A DNA stretch of 64,000 bases, from contig JALLLT010000002.1 in NCBI GenBank assembly GCA_025266875.1, positions 930,001 to 994,000 of the forward strand, in the 5' to 3' direction. Both the position numbers and the translations under genes were made by a program. This document shows, piece by piece, positions 1-10,411 of the stretch. Every line of letters starts with the position of its first letter. Position 1 is the first letter of the stretch. A model generated the notes under the pieces. That model did no database searches, was not told the DNA's origin, and worked only from the letters and a program-made list of their open reading frames with translations. This stretch comes from Fennellomyces sp. T-0311. Its lineage: Eukaryota; Mucoromycota; Mucoromycetes; Mucorales; Lichtheimiaceae.

Positions 1-1
1 A

Positions 2-241
2 CTTCAATCTCCGCACTCGAGATACAAGGGGAATCGAAATGTTATCGATGCGGACCGGATTGAAAGGGCAGCATATGTGGTTCCTGATTATAGGACAGAA
101 ACATCTTCACCTGGACAGTACGAGCAATATTTGCTGGTACAGGACATAGATCAAGATTGCTGGCGACGATTCGCTACCAATCTGCCCAAGAAACGTGGTC
201 GACCACCAAAAGATACTGCCAATCGTAACGATCGACAATAG
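2..241 (+). CDS. C-terminal part of an AT-hook protein, 5' end outside window
   Basis: An open frame enters from the left edge (codons starting at base 2) and stops at TAG 239-241, giving 79 residues. The tail holds the string PKKRGRPPKD, a textbook AT-hook that binds the minor groove of AT-rich DNA. Before it lies a hydrophilic stretch containing YVVPDYRTE and QDIDQDCWRRF. I do not recognise the family with certainty. The layout (a short VPD-type block, an acidic block, then a basic tail) recalls C-termini of ORFs carried by fungal DNA transposons, but that is only an impression. No downstream terminal repeat is visible. The AT-hook is secure; protein identity is unknown. Confidence 0.5.
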   Translation, partial: LQSPHSRYKGNRNVIDADRIERAAYVVPDYRTETSSPGQYEQYLLVQDIDQDCWRRFATNLPKKRGRPPKDTANRNDRQ

Positions 242-400
242 TATTTATGGATATTTAATCGTAGCATCGTAATTTTTATGTCATGATACGTATAGATTGT
301 AATACTTGGGTTACTTTTTGGAGTTTATTAGAGAAGGGAATTAAGCGTAACGTTGTGTCGGATACTATCAGATATGGGAACGGCTCTGAAATAGGAATGG

Positions 401-881
401 TTGTCCTACCAAAGGCATGAAAGGCGTTATATGGACATCCAGAGGCACCAAAGACAATGGATCCTTTGGATGGCCCTAAATGACATCGAATGGCATGCAT
501 TCCAAGCTAAAGGCACAAATGGCTCTGGGAAGGTAACTCCGATGAGAAACTTTTCCGATGGTAGCCTCGATGATGACCAAGCCAGCACCCTTAAAAGCAA
601 AGGAGAAGTAGTGGGCAAGGTGGAAATCGTTGAGGTAACCGTCTTGGCTAGAATACCTTTTCGTAATATAAATGAGATTAGTTACTATCTTCATTAGATA
701 CAAGTAAAAAAGGCACACACATGCACATAGGTGCTACCACAATTCTATTAGGTATTGTGATTGACCGGATTGTCGAAGGTTGAAATAGCTTAATATCCTT
801 GACATCGTCAGGATCAAAAGGTTGGGCTGGCCGAATCTTGACGTTTTGTGCGTAATTGGGAATATTTCTAAGAGGCGCCAT
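401..881 (-). pseudogene. Broken old yellow enzyme (OYE, YqjM-like) gene
   Basis: On the minus strand an ATG at 881 opens a typical OYE N-terminus: a lead peptide, then LFQPSTIRSITIPNRIVVAPMC. A 64-nt GT-AG intron (720-657) follows, and exon 2 resumes with YSSQDGYLNDFHLAHY and GAGLVIIEAT, the second beta strand and FMN-side loop of the barrel. Beyond EAT the frame goes wrong: the expected SP-D-SG-W block and the long QIAHAGRKA region are missing. After a gap, fragments resembling WPNDV (read as MPFDV) and GPS appear in different frames before everything ends near 278-401. The HxAHGY active-site half is absent. The N-terminus differs from the intact gene at 4018, so this is a decayed paralogue rather than a fresh copy. 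Confidence 0.75.
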
Positions 882-1728
882 AATTAACTATGCCTTGGGA
901 AAAATGTAACTACTACTCTTTTATAGTGCGTATGTAGCTCGTAATAACCGAATGATTTATTATTAATCAATACTATCAATGCGCTTGAAAGAAAGGATCC
1001 TTCAGAAGAAAATTCAATCGAAAAAGGAAAGGATACGTAATATAGTCTATACAAATATAAGTTCGTCATGGTATATCGAAAGGAAGAAACTCGGGTATCA
1101 CTATGTTCTAATACTCGATGAAGGTGGCATACGAACTTTCCTGTTATGGTATAATAGCGATTATATAACTAAAATCTGAACTGCTGCTTGGAGTACTATG
1201 AGCACGCTTGCATTATCCTCCATTGGAAGGATTACACATTAGTATTTTTACAGAGCTCAACAGACAATGCTTGCGCAGAGATGCTGGGAAAAAAAGCATT
1301 TGGATTCCAAGTCCTGTTATCCAATCGGTTATAATTTTAATTACCGTCATCAAACCTTTTTGACTTTACAACTTCTAGAAATGGGACGGATCTAGCATAT
1401 ATGTGGAGTCCCATGTCCGGGATTTAATTATTGTAATGGATTTGGAATATACGAGAATATATTTTGAGCATCAGTGTTCACATAGAGGAAAGGCACCACA
1501 TAGTACATTTGTAGTATTAAGATACTTTATATCATTAGTATGCATGACTTAAATATTTTGACAGATGGTTTTATATATTAATAATAGTAGGTGGACCAGC
1601 CAACTACTTTTTATTACATTACAGAGTGGGGTATAAGAGGATACATGTATAGGTACTAGTATGCTGATTATATATGATGATAATGATGTAAATATGGATG
1701 AAAATTTACAGTGTGTATGAAAATGCTT
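882..1728. other. Intergenic, no gene seen
   Basis: AT-rich spacer between the OYE relic and the 3' end of the first thaumatin-like gene. The open frames here are short, contain low-complexity AT-driven codons and show no recognisable motif. No tRNA-like fold or terminal repeat was found. Confidence 0.5.
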
Positions 1729-2406
1729 TTATGGACAGAATGTGACGGTATACTTGTTTGCCTTGCAGCCATAAGTGCTCTTGGCATCATCGTACGCGTA
1801 ACTGTAGGCATCGGGACAGCCTTCCTTGAACTTGTCAGCATATTCGCTGGCCTTGCATTTCTTGGGATCGTTGTAATCACCAGTGCAGCAGTATTCGTCG
1901 GTTCCAAAAGCAGCACAAGCGCTCTTGCAAGCACCCTTGTCAGCCTTCAACTTGTCGGGACACGATGGGAGAGTAGCGCAAGTAGGTGCACCACAGTCGT
2001 ATCCGTCACCAGACTTGCCTTCAGGCTTGATGCTCATGGGGATATTGAAGCCATCGACAAACGAGATATCGTAGAAATCGCTACCTTCGTATCCCTTGAA
2101 CAGGAATTCGGCAAGTGAGACAGCAGAGCCATATTGGTCGCAGTTGGATTCGCCATCGCGACAGCCCCAGAAACGACCAGCCCAGTTGGAGTCGAGCTTA
2201 AAGTCGTAGGATGAACCAGCGGAAAGGTCTTTGGATTCCTTGTCGCCACCTTGACCATTGGTCAACTTGTAGATGTGAAGGTCATTGCTGCAGCTGTTCT
2301 TGATAGTAACAGTAACGTCGCCAGATGATGTGGAATTGCCGGTAGGAGCAGCCAAGCTAACGCCAGCGAAAGCGAGGACCGAGGCAACCTTGATAATGTT
2401 CAACAT
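1729..2406 (-). CDS. Secreted thaumatin-like protein, copy A
   Basis: Intronless 225-residue protein. Residues 1-19 (MLNIIKVASVLAFAGVSLA) form a signal peptide, probably cut before APTGNSTS, where NST is an N-glycosylation site. The mature part has the thaumatin fold signatures: NSC near the N-terminus, W-GR-WGC, DFYDISFVDGFNIPM and the Cys-rich C-terminal half with YCC and a terminal FCP. I count 14 cysteines, against 16 in classical large plant thaumatin-like proteins. Known roles of the family are glucan binding or hydrolysis and antifungal or wall-related action; the role in fungi is poorly fixed. A TATA-like TATAAATA sits about 70 nt upstream on the minus strand. Copies B (5923) and C (21051) are nearly identical. 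In this copy the last 48 nt are diverged and carry Tyr instead of Phe near the C-terminus. Confidence 0.93.
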   Translation of the reverse strand: MLNIIKVASVLAFAGVSLAAPTGNSTSSGDVTVTIKNSCSNDLHIYKLTNGQGGDKESKDLSAGSSYDFKLDSNWAGRFWGCRDGESNCDQYGSAVSLAEFLFKGYEGSDFYDISFVDGFNIPMSIKPEGKSGDGYDCGAPTCATLPSCPDKLKADKGACKSACAAFGTDEYCCTGDYNDPKKCKASEYADKFKEGCPDAYSYAYDDAKSTYGCKANKYTVTFCP

Positions 2407-4017
2407 TATATTATCGATGTATAAAATTAAAGGTATAGAAGATATTATGGTTCAATGGAACTTCATTGAACTTGGTATTTATACTTTATTCGCTCGAAGT
2501 ACCTGAAAAACAGTAAGGAACGAATCCATGCACTGCAAATGTAGGAACCATGTGAATCGCTTATCCTATTCGTCACTGTAAAAGAAAAACTGGTCCCAGG
2601 ACATATTAGTTTCTTAATTTCCGTTTATGGGATTTTTTGAGTTTCTATTTAGAAGCTTTCCACAGTTGTTACCGTGATTGTCAAGAAAATAGAATTTTTC
2701 TTTTAATCGAAATTTTCGATTGAATCGGGAAAGTTTCGAGTGCACACCCCGGCGTTGGGCCTATGTAACCACCGGGATAGCCCAAATATGGTCACTAGTC
2801 CCAACGGATCTCTAGCAAGCTTGGATTGATATTATCCGATCCTGTATATCGATTGGGTGCGGGGCTTGTCAACAAAGAAATCCCTGTTTATCGAAATATG
2901 CTTATTTTTATCGAGAATGGGCTGTAGTTATAGGCTGAAAACGTACGTTTGACCATATATAGTTCTCTATTCAGCTGTCAAACACGGGTATCTTTTTTTT
3001 TTAAAAAAAAAAAAGAGCTGACGAAACAAGGGAAGATAAAACTCTAGTACCAGTAATACTATCGAAATACAGTGCTAAATAATATCATCATAATGCAGAA
3101 GAATCAGAGCTTGCCATTGAAGGTTTTTGAAGCAATCGAAGTCCAGTGGTCCGATGTGTTTCGGCTATTACACGGAATATCTTTTAGACACCCGGATCGT
3201 TAATATGGTCTGATCGCTGTATTTTGTTTTCTATCGGGCCCTGCTTGTTTAGGTCCGTATACCCCGTCTAAGATAATACGTTCATCACGTGGCCCGTTTA
3301 AGAGGACGTCAGTGATGCTTATCTCACCACGGATCATTCCAAAGAAGAAGCATGGAAAAGTTCTGTCACTGGTGTCACCTATCCATACAAAGCCAAGAAC
3401 AAAGACCACGTTCAACGGTGATCCTCAATTTGTTTCAAGGCGCTTTTATTTAGTAAAATGGGTATTAATTTCTACCGCCAGTACGTACGTACCACCTGAA
3501 ATACGCGTCTCGGAAAATTGTTTGCGAAATGCGTTATATGCTTCTGCCTAGTGATAGGTGCTAACTTAACACGTGCAATCTAAAGAGTAAACAAACTCTA
3601 TGGATACGCCAGGGACGCTTTGTACTGCGTCTATTTATAATGCTTATCTAATGATTTGTATGTAACACTAGGTATGACGACATGTTTAAGATCAAGCATT
3701 ATGCAATTATACAAGAATATATTTTTGAGCAAGCTATGTACAGTATAGCATAATGAGCTTGACTTCTAATGATTACAGATATACAATTTACTTTTCAACT
3801 TTGGACGACAGTACCATTTCAATATATACATTATTATCATGTGACTACAAGAGCTGATATTCCCAAACCCTTGCACCTTTTCAGAATTGGCGAGGGTGCC
3901 TACAATACCTGTCGAGTGTAGTTGCAAACGAAATTAACTCCGCTTGCATGGTTTAATTGATAAAACATTCAGAAAAACCCTTTTGCCACGCGTTTCTTCC
4001 CATTTGCATAACTAAAC
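2407..4017. other. Intergenic; T10A12 palindrome, no gene seen
   Basis: About 1.6 kb between the divergent thaumatin-like gene A and the intact OYE gene. Short open frames on both strands near 3200-3551 lack motifs and look like chance. At 2993-3014 a run of ten T is followed directly by twelve A. The region may hold promoters for both flanking genes, but I cannot place them except for the TATA-like element of copy A near 2478. Confidence 0.5.
2993..3014. repeat. T10A12 homopolymer inverted repeat
   Basis: Ten T residues are immediately followed by twelve A residues, a perfect self-complementary tract. It could form a hairpin or act as a nucleosome-excluding poly(dA:dT) element. No target-site duplication or coding link is visible. 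Confidence 0.8.
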
Positions 4018-5354
4018 ATGAGCGTACCTCCACAAGGTCAAAATAGCGTTTCACCTCCTGGATCCGCCATAGAGAATAATCAGAATGTACTACTTTTCAA
4101 ACCGATAACTTATCGATCTGTTACGCTTCACAACCGCATCGGCGTGTCGCCAATGTGTGAGTAGCCATGCTGACAAATCAAAGGAGCCTAGCACTTACAC
4201 GCGCATATCTAGGCATGTACAGCTGTGAAGACGGGTACCTGAATGATTTCCATCTGGTCCATCTTGGAGCCTTTGCGTTAAGGGGAGCGGGTCTTATCAT
4301 TATCGAAGCTACAGCGGTTGAACCTCAAGGTCGTATTTCGCCTGATGATTCTGGTCTTTGGGATGACGGTCACATTGCACCAGTCAAGCGCATCGCGGAT
4401 TTTATCAAATCTCAAGGAAGCGTTCCGGCTATGCAAATTGCTCATGCAGGACGCAAGGCAGATATGAGCTCATTATGGAAGGGTTACAAGATAGTTCCAG
4501 AAGAAGAAAAGGGTTGGCCAAACGATGTCCGTGGACCCTCGGAAGGCGTTCGATTCAACGACCAGCATCCTTACCCACGTGGATTGACAGTTGAACAAAT
4601 TCAAGAGCTGGTGCAAAAATTTGCAGATGCAGCTGTCCGGGCCGATAAGGCAGGCATAGAAGTTTTGGAGATCCATAGTGCTCATGGGTAAGGAAAATTT
4701 AAGATCCATCATCGCTTGTCACTTTTGCTGATTGTTTATACCTTGCATAGATATTTGTTACACAATTTCTTGTCTGGTAACTCGAACAAGAGAACCGACC
4801 AATATGGTGGCTCACTTGAAAACCGTATGCGGTTCCCACTCGAAGTCGCGAAAGCTGTACGTGCTGTATGGCCTGATCATAAACCCTTGTTTGTTCGCGT
4901 TTCGTCGACTGATTATGCGAGCGATGACCCTCTCGGAAAGGATCCCGATGGATGGGATGTGTGGCAGACGGCTGAATATGCCAAAGCATTGAAGGGGCTG
5001 GGAGTTGATCTTATCGATTGCTCAAGTGGCGGTAACTTACCCAATATCAAGTACCCTGCAGGTCCACTGTACCAAGTTAAATTTGCAGAGACCATTCGAC
5101 GTGAAGCTCAGATTCCTACCGCTTCTGTGGGCATTATCACCGAGCCTACAGATGCCGAGAAGGTTCTCCAAACAGGTCAATCTGACTTGGTATTCATCGC
5201 ACGCGAATTTTTGCGTGACAGTGCATGGGTTTTGTTGGCTGCTCAGCAATTGAATGTCAAGGTCAGATGGCCTAACCAATACGCTAAAGCTGAGCGGGCA
5301 CTGCGTGGTAGTGATGTATCTACAAATTCTGCCCCGTTTACCAGCGTTCCATAG
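4018..5354 (+). CDS. Old yellow enzyme family NADPH oxidoreductase (YqjM-like)
   Basis: Three exons: 4018-4156, 4213-4687 and 4751-5354, joined by 56- and 63-nt introns; 405 residues. The junctions restore SPMCMYSCEDGYLNDFH (T + GC gives the active-site-region Cys) and EIHSAHGYLLHNFLS. Family marks in order: the PMC-Y start of the barrel, GAGLIIIEATAV, the substrate-side AMQIAHAGRKA, the IHSAHGY pair that binds the substrate carbonyl, TDQYGGSLENR, and a C-terminal FMN phosphate-binding part with GQSDLVFIAREFL. These enzymes use FMN and NADPH to reduce activated C=C bonds of enones and nitro compounds, usually in the cytosol. The N-terminal 25 residues are a polar, Pro/Ser/Asn-rich lead. The gene lies co-directional with thaumatin-like copy B, 568 bp upstream of it, with nothing to suggest joint function. 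Confidence 0.93.
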
Positions 5355-5922
5355 ATTGATTGTAATGAATTATAAGGTGCCGTCAACATTAAATTCCAGC
5401 TGGCATATATACAGCGTTGATACTACTACATATATCAGCCGAACGATCTAGAACCTTACCCGTTTTCATCAAACCGTCTCATAGATTCAACCAATTTTGA
5501 TACGTGGTCAGCAAAGCTAGTATATACTCGACTCAATGAAACATGTGCTGCTTATTGATTTGTATATAGGTTTCAATGTGATACGTATATGACTAGAATT
5601 GAAAGGCTTCGGGCAAAAGTTTGTTATATCGGGATACGCATTTTCTATGATTCTCCGTCTCCGATTTCTGTCGATGATACAAGAAATTGCTTCAATCATA
5701 TTAAATCATCCGCGAAAAGGTACTGTTTGACCTTTGAGTCAAAGTGCACGACTTATGATACCTAGATTAAACGAATAATATACAGTATACCATCAGTTTC
5801 ACTTTCCTTGCAGCTCTAATTCGTTCGTTAAGTTGTCTCAGGTACACCCGACGATGATATAAAAAAGCTTTGGTTCAGGGGTAATTTGGATGATCATTAT
5901 CTTATATACCACTCCTCATATA
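5355..5922 (+). promoter_or_regulatory. Intergenic and promoter of thaumatin-like copy B
   Basis: No gene is seen in this spacer. A TATA-like TATAAAAAA begins near 5860, about 60 nt before the ATG at 5923. An in-frame upstream ATG at 5890 exists, but it would push the signal peptide 11 residues inward, so 5923 is preferred. Confidence 0.5.
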
Positions 5923-6600
5923 ATGTTGAACATTATCAAGGTTGCCTCGGTCCTCGCTTTCGCTGGCGTTAGCTTGGCTGCTCCTACCGGCAATTCCACA
6001 TCATCTGGCGACGTTACTGTTACTATCAAGAACAGCTGCAGCAATGACCTTCACATCTACAAGTTGACCAATGGTCAAGATGGCGACAAGGAATCCAAAG
6101 ACCTTTCTGCTGGTTCATCCTACGACTTTAAGCTCGACTCCAACTGGGCTGGTCGTTTCTGGGGCTGTCGCGATGGCGAATCCAACTGCGACCAATATGG
6201 CTCTGCTGTCTCACTTGCCGAATTCCTGTTCAAGGGATACGAAGGTAGCGATTTCTACGATATCTCGTTTGTCGATGGCTTCAATATCCCCATGAGCATC
6301 AAGCCTGAAGGCAAGTCTGGTGACGGATACGACTGTGGTGCACCTACTTGCGCTACTCTCCCATCGTGTCCCGACAAGTTGAAGGCTGACAAGGGTGCTT
6401 GCAAGAGCGCTTGTGCTGCTTTTGGAACCGACGAATACTGCTGCACTGGTGATTACAACGATCCCAAGAAATGCAAGGCCAGCAAATATGCTGACAAGTT
6501 CAAGGAAGGCTGTCCCGATGCCTACAGTTACGCGTACGATGATGCCAAGAGCACCTTTGGCTGCAAGGCCAACAAGTACACTGTTACTTTCTGCCCTTAA
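5923..6600 (+). CDS. Secreted thaumatin-like protein, copy B
   Basis: Intronless, 225 residues, same architecture as copy A: signal peptide 1-19, NST glycosylation site, thaumatin fold with 14 cysteines and terminal FCP. Relative to copy A I see three residue changes: Gly to Asp in the KLTNGQ-GDK loop, Glu to Lys in KAS-YADK, and Tyr to Phe near the C-terminus. I count only two base changes against copy A over the first 630 nt, but nine in the last 48 nt. Upstream and downstream flanks do not match the other copies beyond a few bases around the ATG. The start at 5923 is chosen because it puts the hydrophobic signal peptide at the N-terminus, as in copies A and C. Secretion to the wall or medium is expected. 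Confidence 0.93.
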   Translation: MLNIIKVASVLAFAGVSLAAPTGNSTSSGDVTVTIKNSCSNDLHIYKLTNGQDGDKESKDLSAGSSYDFKLDSNWAGRFWGCRDGESNCDQYGSAVSLAEFLFKGYEGSDFYDISFVDGFNIPMSIKPEGKSGDGYDCGAPTCATLPSCPDKLKADKGACKSACAAFGTDEYCCTGDYNDPKKCKASKYADKFKEGCPDAYSYAYDDAKSTFGCKANKYTVTFCP

Positions 6601-7184
6601 TTACACTTTATTACTATATACCTTCATATTATAATAAACTAGCAGCTGGTCTGTTAAGTACTTTCTACCGATTTTGCTTCCGCACTCCTTGCATACTCGC
6701 GAACAATTTTTCTCTAAACAGGTCTTTACGCCCAAATGGTACTACAATGTTGCCGGGTGGAAGCTCCGTGCTAATTACATTTATAGACTGTGCACACAAT
6801 TCTTTTAACACAACCAGGATCCCAAGTCAGGTACGCAAACGTTAGAGTTTCGGGCAATGTTATGGCAGACGGTTTATGACTTTTGTAGCGAACGTTGCTG
6901 ACAATTGTGTTAGTTCTCGAATCTATTAGTAAGTACTACATTGTGGATCGTGGTTTATAATGTACGACATCTAACAAAACCTCCGTAGTGATTTCGATAC
7001 GATAACAGCAGCTATGGATCGTACGTAGATCCACGATCAACTACGCCACTCAATGAACCTTTTTAGTAATGAATGCTCCTGAATAGACATTGCAAGCCTG
7101 TATGAGGCTTTTCTTCAGCGAGAGAATCCTGGAATGCGGCAAATCCAATATAGGTCAGTAACAGTAGAAAAATGATAGGGGAAC
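6601..7184. other. Intergenic, no gene seen
   Basis: AT-rich spacer. An ATAATAAAC string just after the thaumatin-like stop could serve as a polyadenylation signal. Nothing else is recognisable. Confidence 0.5.
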
Positions 7185-7403
7185 ATGGATCTAAAGGATT
7201 GTTACAGAGCCAACGATCTGCTACAGTTTATCGATAGCTACAAAGAGTTTGTAGCCCTTATCCTTGACCCGAATAATCAAATATACGTACCAAAGTCCAA
7301 GGAATGGTTAAAGTCGACATTGATTGATCACCTCAGTAACCAACAACGAGCACCTCCACAGCAACAACAGTTTCACCAACGGAATCCGAAGGGATACTTT
7401 TGA
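7185..7403 (+). CDS. Short hypothetical ORF, doubtful
   Basis: A 72-residue frame from an ATG at 7185. It reads like protein rather than noise in its first half (a run of charged and aromatic residues with KDCYRANDLLQFIDSYKEF) and ends in a Gln-rich stretch. A second open frame (7324-7656) overlaps its end in another phase, so this could be a frame-shifted remnant of a longer gene or of a mobile element. No domain is recognised, no splice sites extend it convincingly, and there is no promoter signal I trust. Confidence 0.25.
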   Translation: MDLKDCYRANDLLQFIDSYKEFVALILDPNNQIYVPKSKEWLKSTLIDHLSNQQRAPPQQQQFHQRNPKGYF

Positions 7404-7958
7404 ACGCGTGCAGGAACTCTTAATATACGTCGAAAACACACGACACTTTAGATGGAATATTAATAAAGTGAGGAGCAATTCAATTCGATTCACCAACCAT
7501 GGGTGGTGTTTGACAGGCCGTGTCCTGATGGGGCATACCGGTTATCCTGGTTTGGGTTGCCATGGGAACAATAATGTACCATCTAGTAATCACACGCTGG
7601 ATCAGTTGATAATATTCCCAGAATCAGAAGGAAGAGGGATCAGCTATATGGGTTAGCTACGAAGGTGATATCTGTTATGTGATCGGTACCCATTAAGAGG
7701 AACGTTAAACGTGCTGGATACTTATACCCTTTTCTCTTCGAGAACTATGTAGCAACTCCATGCACACACGAATTGATGTCTGAAAAGATCAAGAAATCCG
7801 AACGAATTGCTTTCGCGAGCCGCAAAAATAAGATTATCATGATAGGTAACACACATCGGAAAAGGATGGATCAGATGAACTACACAGAGTTCCCAGGTTT
7901 AAAAGATAGTCATACTTATTATACAGATATAATTATCAGATACAAGGTAATTTACACT
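7404..7958. other. Intergenic, no firm gene
   Basis: Spacer up to the 3' end of the dioxygenase gene. The open frame at 7773-8174 on the plus strand runs into the dioxygenase CDS and its latter part is that gene's shadow. Nothing else is supported. Confidence 0.4.
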
Positions 7959-9215
7959 TTACAGGAGTCTATCCTTATCCTCGGAGGTCAATCGAGTTGT
8001 TCTAGCCTTGCTCTTGTAGTCATCCCAAGGGAAGTAAGCTCCGCAAATGCGGCGATGACCGGTGAACGCACTACGGCCATGAAGGACACGCCAATTGTCG
8101 AACAGTACAACGCGACCTGGTGCCAAAGGTTCCCACAATTCATTCTCGGGCTTCTTGAGAAGGTCATTCCATAAGAACAAAGCATCATAAAATGCTTCGA
8201 GCTGAGAAGAACTCAAGTGGTTCAACGCCGATCGATCGTCATTGTTGTACCTAATTTGATAAAGCTCACCATCGGGTCCGTGGTTCAGAATTGGATTTGC
8301 TCTAGGCGTAGGTACGATCAGGACGTCCTCATCACCAGCCGAGTGAGTCGGGATCAAAGTTGAGGACAAGGTACGGTAAGCTTCGGGTGACTTTTCTTTC
8401 AACTGGCGAGCGACTTCGAATCCATCCACAAACAAGGAATCACCACCTTTTCCATTGAATTCGAGCTTGTGGAACATTTGCATACCGGCTGGTTCGCTAA
8501 AGTATGTGTTGTCCGTATGTGCGCCCAATGCCAAGGTTGTGTAGGCAGTGTCGGCATGCGCCAAATCTGCGGTGAACGACCACATGCCTTGGGAATAATG
8601 TGTCTCACGCAAGAAGCTAATGCGACGAGCAAGCGCCTCTGTTGCTTCCACAGTGGTTGGCGTACCATCAACAAAGCCAATACCATACACTTCGAGATTC
8701 TCGAGCCATTGACGAAGACCATCGTCGGATTCCATAACTGCGTCATGCTGGACAACAGGCAAAGGGTTCAACGACTCGGAAGTCCATAACTTGGGCTTCT
8801 TTCCTTGCAGCGGTTCGGATGTACGCAGGATTGGACTATACGAATGGGTATGTAACCAGTCCCACTTGTAGTGCGAACGATGTCCGTCTGGCCAGGTCAC
8901 TTCCAGTCCTTCAGGGGTACTGTCAACTGCCGTGGGTGCAATGTCACGCGGAATCGAGAATGTGTCAACAAGACGCTGACGTGTGGTGCCATGGTAGCAT
9001 TGCTCGCAATGACAATGGTCTCTGAGCCAAAAGTGGTGAAAAACAGACGTCTTGCGCGCATTCCAGTCAAGGAAGATCTGCTTGTCGTTCGCAATGCCCG
9101 CGCGTTGAGGCACGTTGCCCGAACCAGCGAGCTGCTTACGTGCGTTGGCCTTGTGAAAACGGGCAGTCGTGGTGGAAAAGGCGCGTCTACCCGTAAGGAG
9201 GAAGAGTCGGCTCAT
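7959..9215 (-). CDS. Trimethyllysine dioxygenase (carnitine biosynthesis), mitochondrial
   Basis: Intronless, 418 residues from the ATG at 9215. This start is chosen because it exposes a mitochondrial presequence (MSRLFLLTGRRAFSTTTARF). An upstream in-frame extension to 9377 has no family counterpart. Residues ~48-125 are the N-terminal Zn-binding domain with the HCHCEQCYH cluster. The double-stranded beta-helix 2-oxoglutarate/Fe(II) core carries HTD (His233 and Asp235), the distal His379 in WRVLHGR and a 2OG-binding Arg nearby in TGHRRICGAY. NWRVLHGR-FTG-R-CG-Y is characteristic of trimethyllysine dioxygenase. Gamma-butyrobetaine dioxygenase is the alternative in this two-member family. The reaction hydroxylates N6-trimethyllysine, the first step to carnitine. 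A TATA-like element lies near 9290 on the minus strand. The lack of introns contrasts with most neighbours. Confidence 0.88.
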   Translation of the reverse strand: MSRLFLLTGRRAFSTTTARFHKANARKQLAGSGNVPQRAGIANDKQIFLDWNARKTSVFHHFWLRDHCHCEQCYHGTTRQRLVDTFSIPRDIAPTAVDSTPEGLEVTWPDGHRSHYKWDWLHTHSYSPILRTSEPLQGKKPKLWTSESLNPLPVVQHDAVMESDDGLRQWLENLEVYGIGFVDGTPTTVEATEALARRISFLRETHYSQGMWSFTADLAHADTAYTTLALGAHTDNTYFSEPAGMQMFHKLEFNGKGGDSLFVDGFEVARQLKEKSPEAYRTLSSTLIPTHSAGDEDVLIVPTPRANPILNHGPDGELYQIRYNNDDRSALNHLSSSQLEAFYDALFLWNDLLKKPENELWEPLAPGRVVLFDNWRVLHGRSAFTGHRRICGAYFPWDDYKSKARTTRLTSEDKDRLL

Positions 9216-10411
9216 ATGGTAAGCAGTTGTTAGGCTTGTGAAGGCTAAAGAAGTAGAAAAAAAAGCGACCCCGCAACGAAAAATCGGGTGATATAAAGGC
9301 GCCTTGCTGGTTTTAGTCACACACTCATGGCTGAGCTTCTTCCGTCGTCCCTCCGCATTTCGATGCCAGTTACACACGGCTCAACTTCTCATTAGTTCCA
9401 CCGTGTTTTATGTTTTGCGGGGTACTCTTCAGGATACCCATCACGTAAGCACGATAAATCAAAATATTTAAACTGGTTTCTTGCATATTCTACTTCATAG
9501 CAACACTAGATCATACAGTGTTGCAATGCACTATTGTTTGACAGTTTCATCCTGCAGGAGCCTGCGAAAATGCGACTCAATTCAACGCCGTAATCGCATG
9601 CACTGGGAATGGCGCGGGGCATATGATCCCCAGCCCGAATCGTATTAAGAACGACTTGCTGTGCATGAACCACTCGTCACTACGTATAAAATCGTATTCG
9701 TCATGTACATTGATATTAAGTAGTTGCTAAGCAACCGGTTGGAATTCACATAAAAAGTGAGTGAATTCCCAGAAAAATAAGTTCCAGTCTCATTCTTTTG
9801 TGATGTAAACAAAAAAGCAGGCTAGAGTTACGGTGATGAGTATCGTATAGAAAATGCAATCACCATCAGGGTCAAACAGCAGCCAGATATGCCCGCTAAA
9901 TTAAGCGAAGTATGGATTCATGCATCATATTTTAGCCAACGGACGCGGATGCAAGACATTTTTTTTCGAATAAGATTTCGAGGCAGTGCCCTTTAATAGG
10001 TTATGACTCAAAAACCCGCGGCTTCAAGGGCGCACAACTGGATCAGTCTGGTACAATACTGGGATAAAAAGAGCCAGTCGACTTAAGGTATATGCACTTA
10101 AAGTCATATTATGTAACTTAATCGATCCACTATCAAGTTTTATTAAGAACGCAAACTGAGAGCCATGTTAACTGTATTCATCAAGCAGCCAACTACCGTA
10201 CATGGTCCCGTTCTGCGATACTGCTGTCTGCAAAGCAGAATGTAGGTGAAGCATTAAAAATTGGTCTCGACTGTTTTTTCCTTTAGGCCTGGTCGTTTCT
10301 GTTATATTCATTATACGCTGCAAACTAGGCCTGCCAAGCAAGTCACACATGATTGGTTCATTCGACTCAGTGGACAATTCGGTGCTCTGTGTTCTTTTTT
10401 TTTTGCAACTC
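9216..10411. other. Intergenic between divergent dioxygenase and SR-protein genes
   Basis: About 1.2 kb shared upstream region of two divergently transcribed genes. A TATA-like element for the dioxygenase lies near 9290 on the minus strand. A pyrimidine run directly precedes the ATG at 10412. No ORF or RNA gene is supported. Confidence 0.5.

Noticed and set aside
5890..5922. Upstream ATG for thaumatin-like copy B
   Set aside because: It adds 11 residues before the signal peptide and is absent from copies A and C.
9216..9377. Longer N-terminus for the dioxygenase
   Set aside because: The 54 extra residues have no family counterpart and would bury the mitochondrial presequence.
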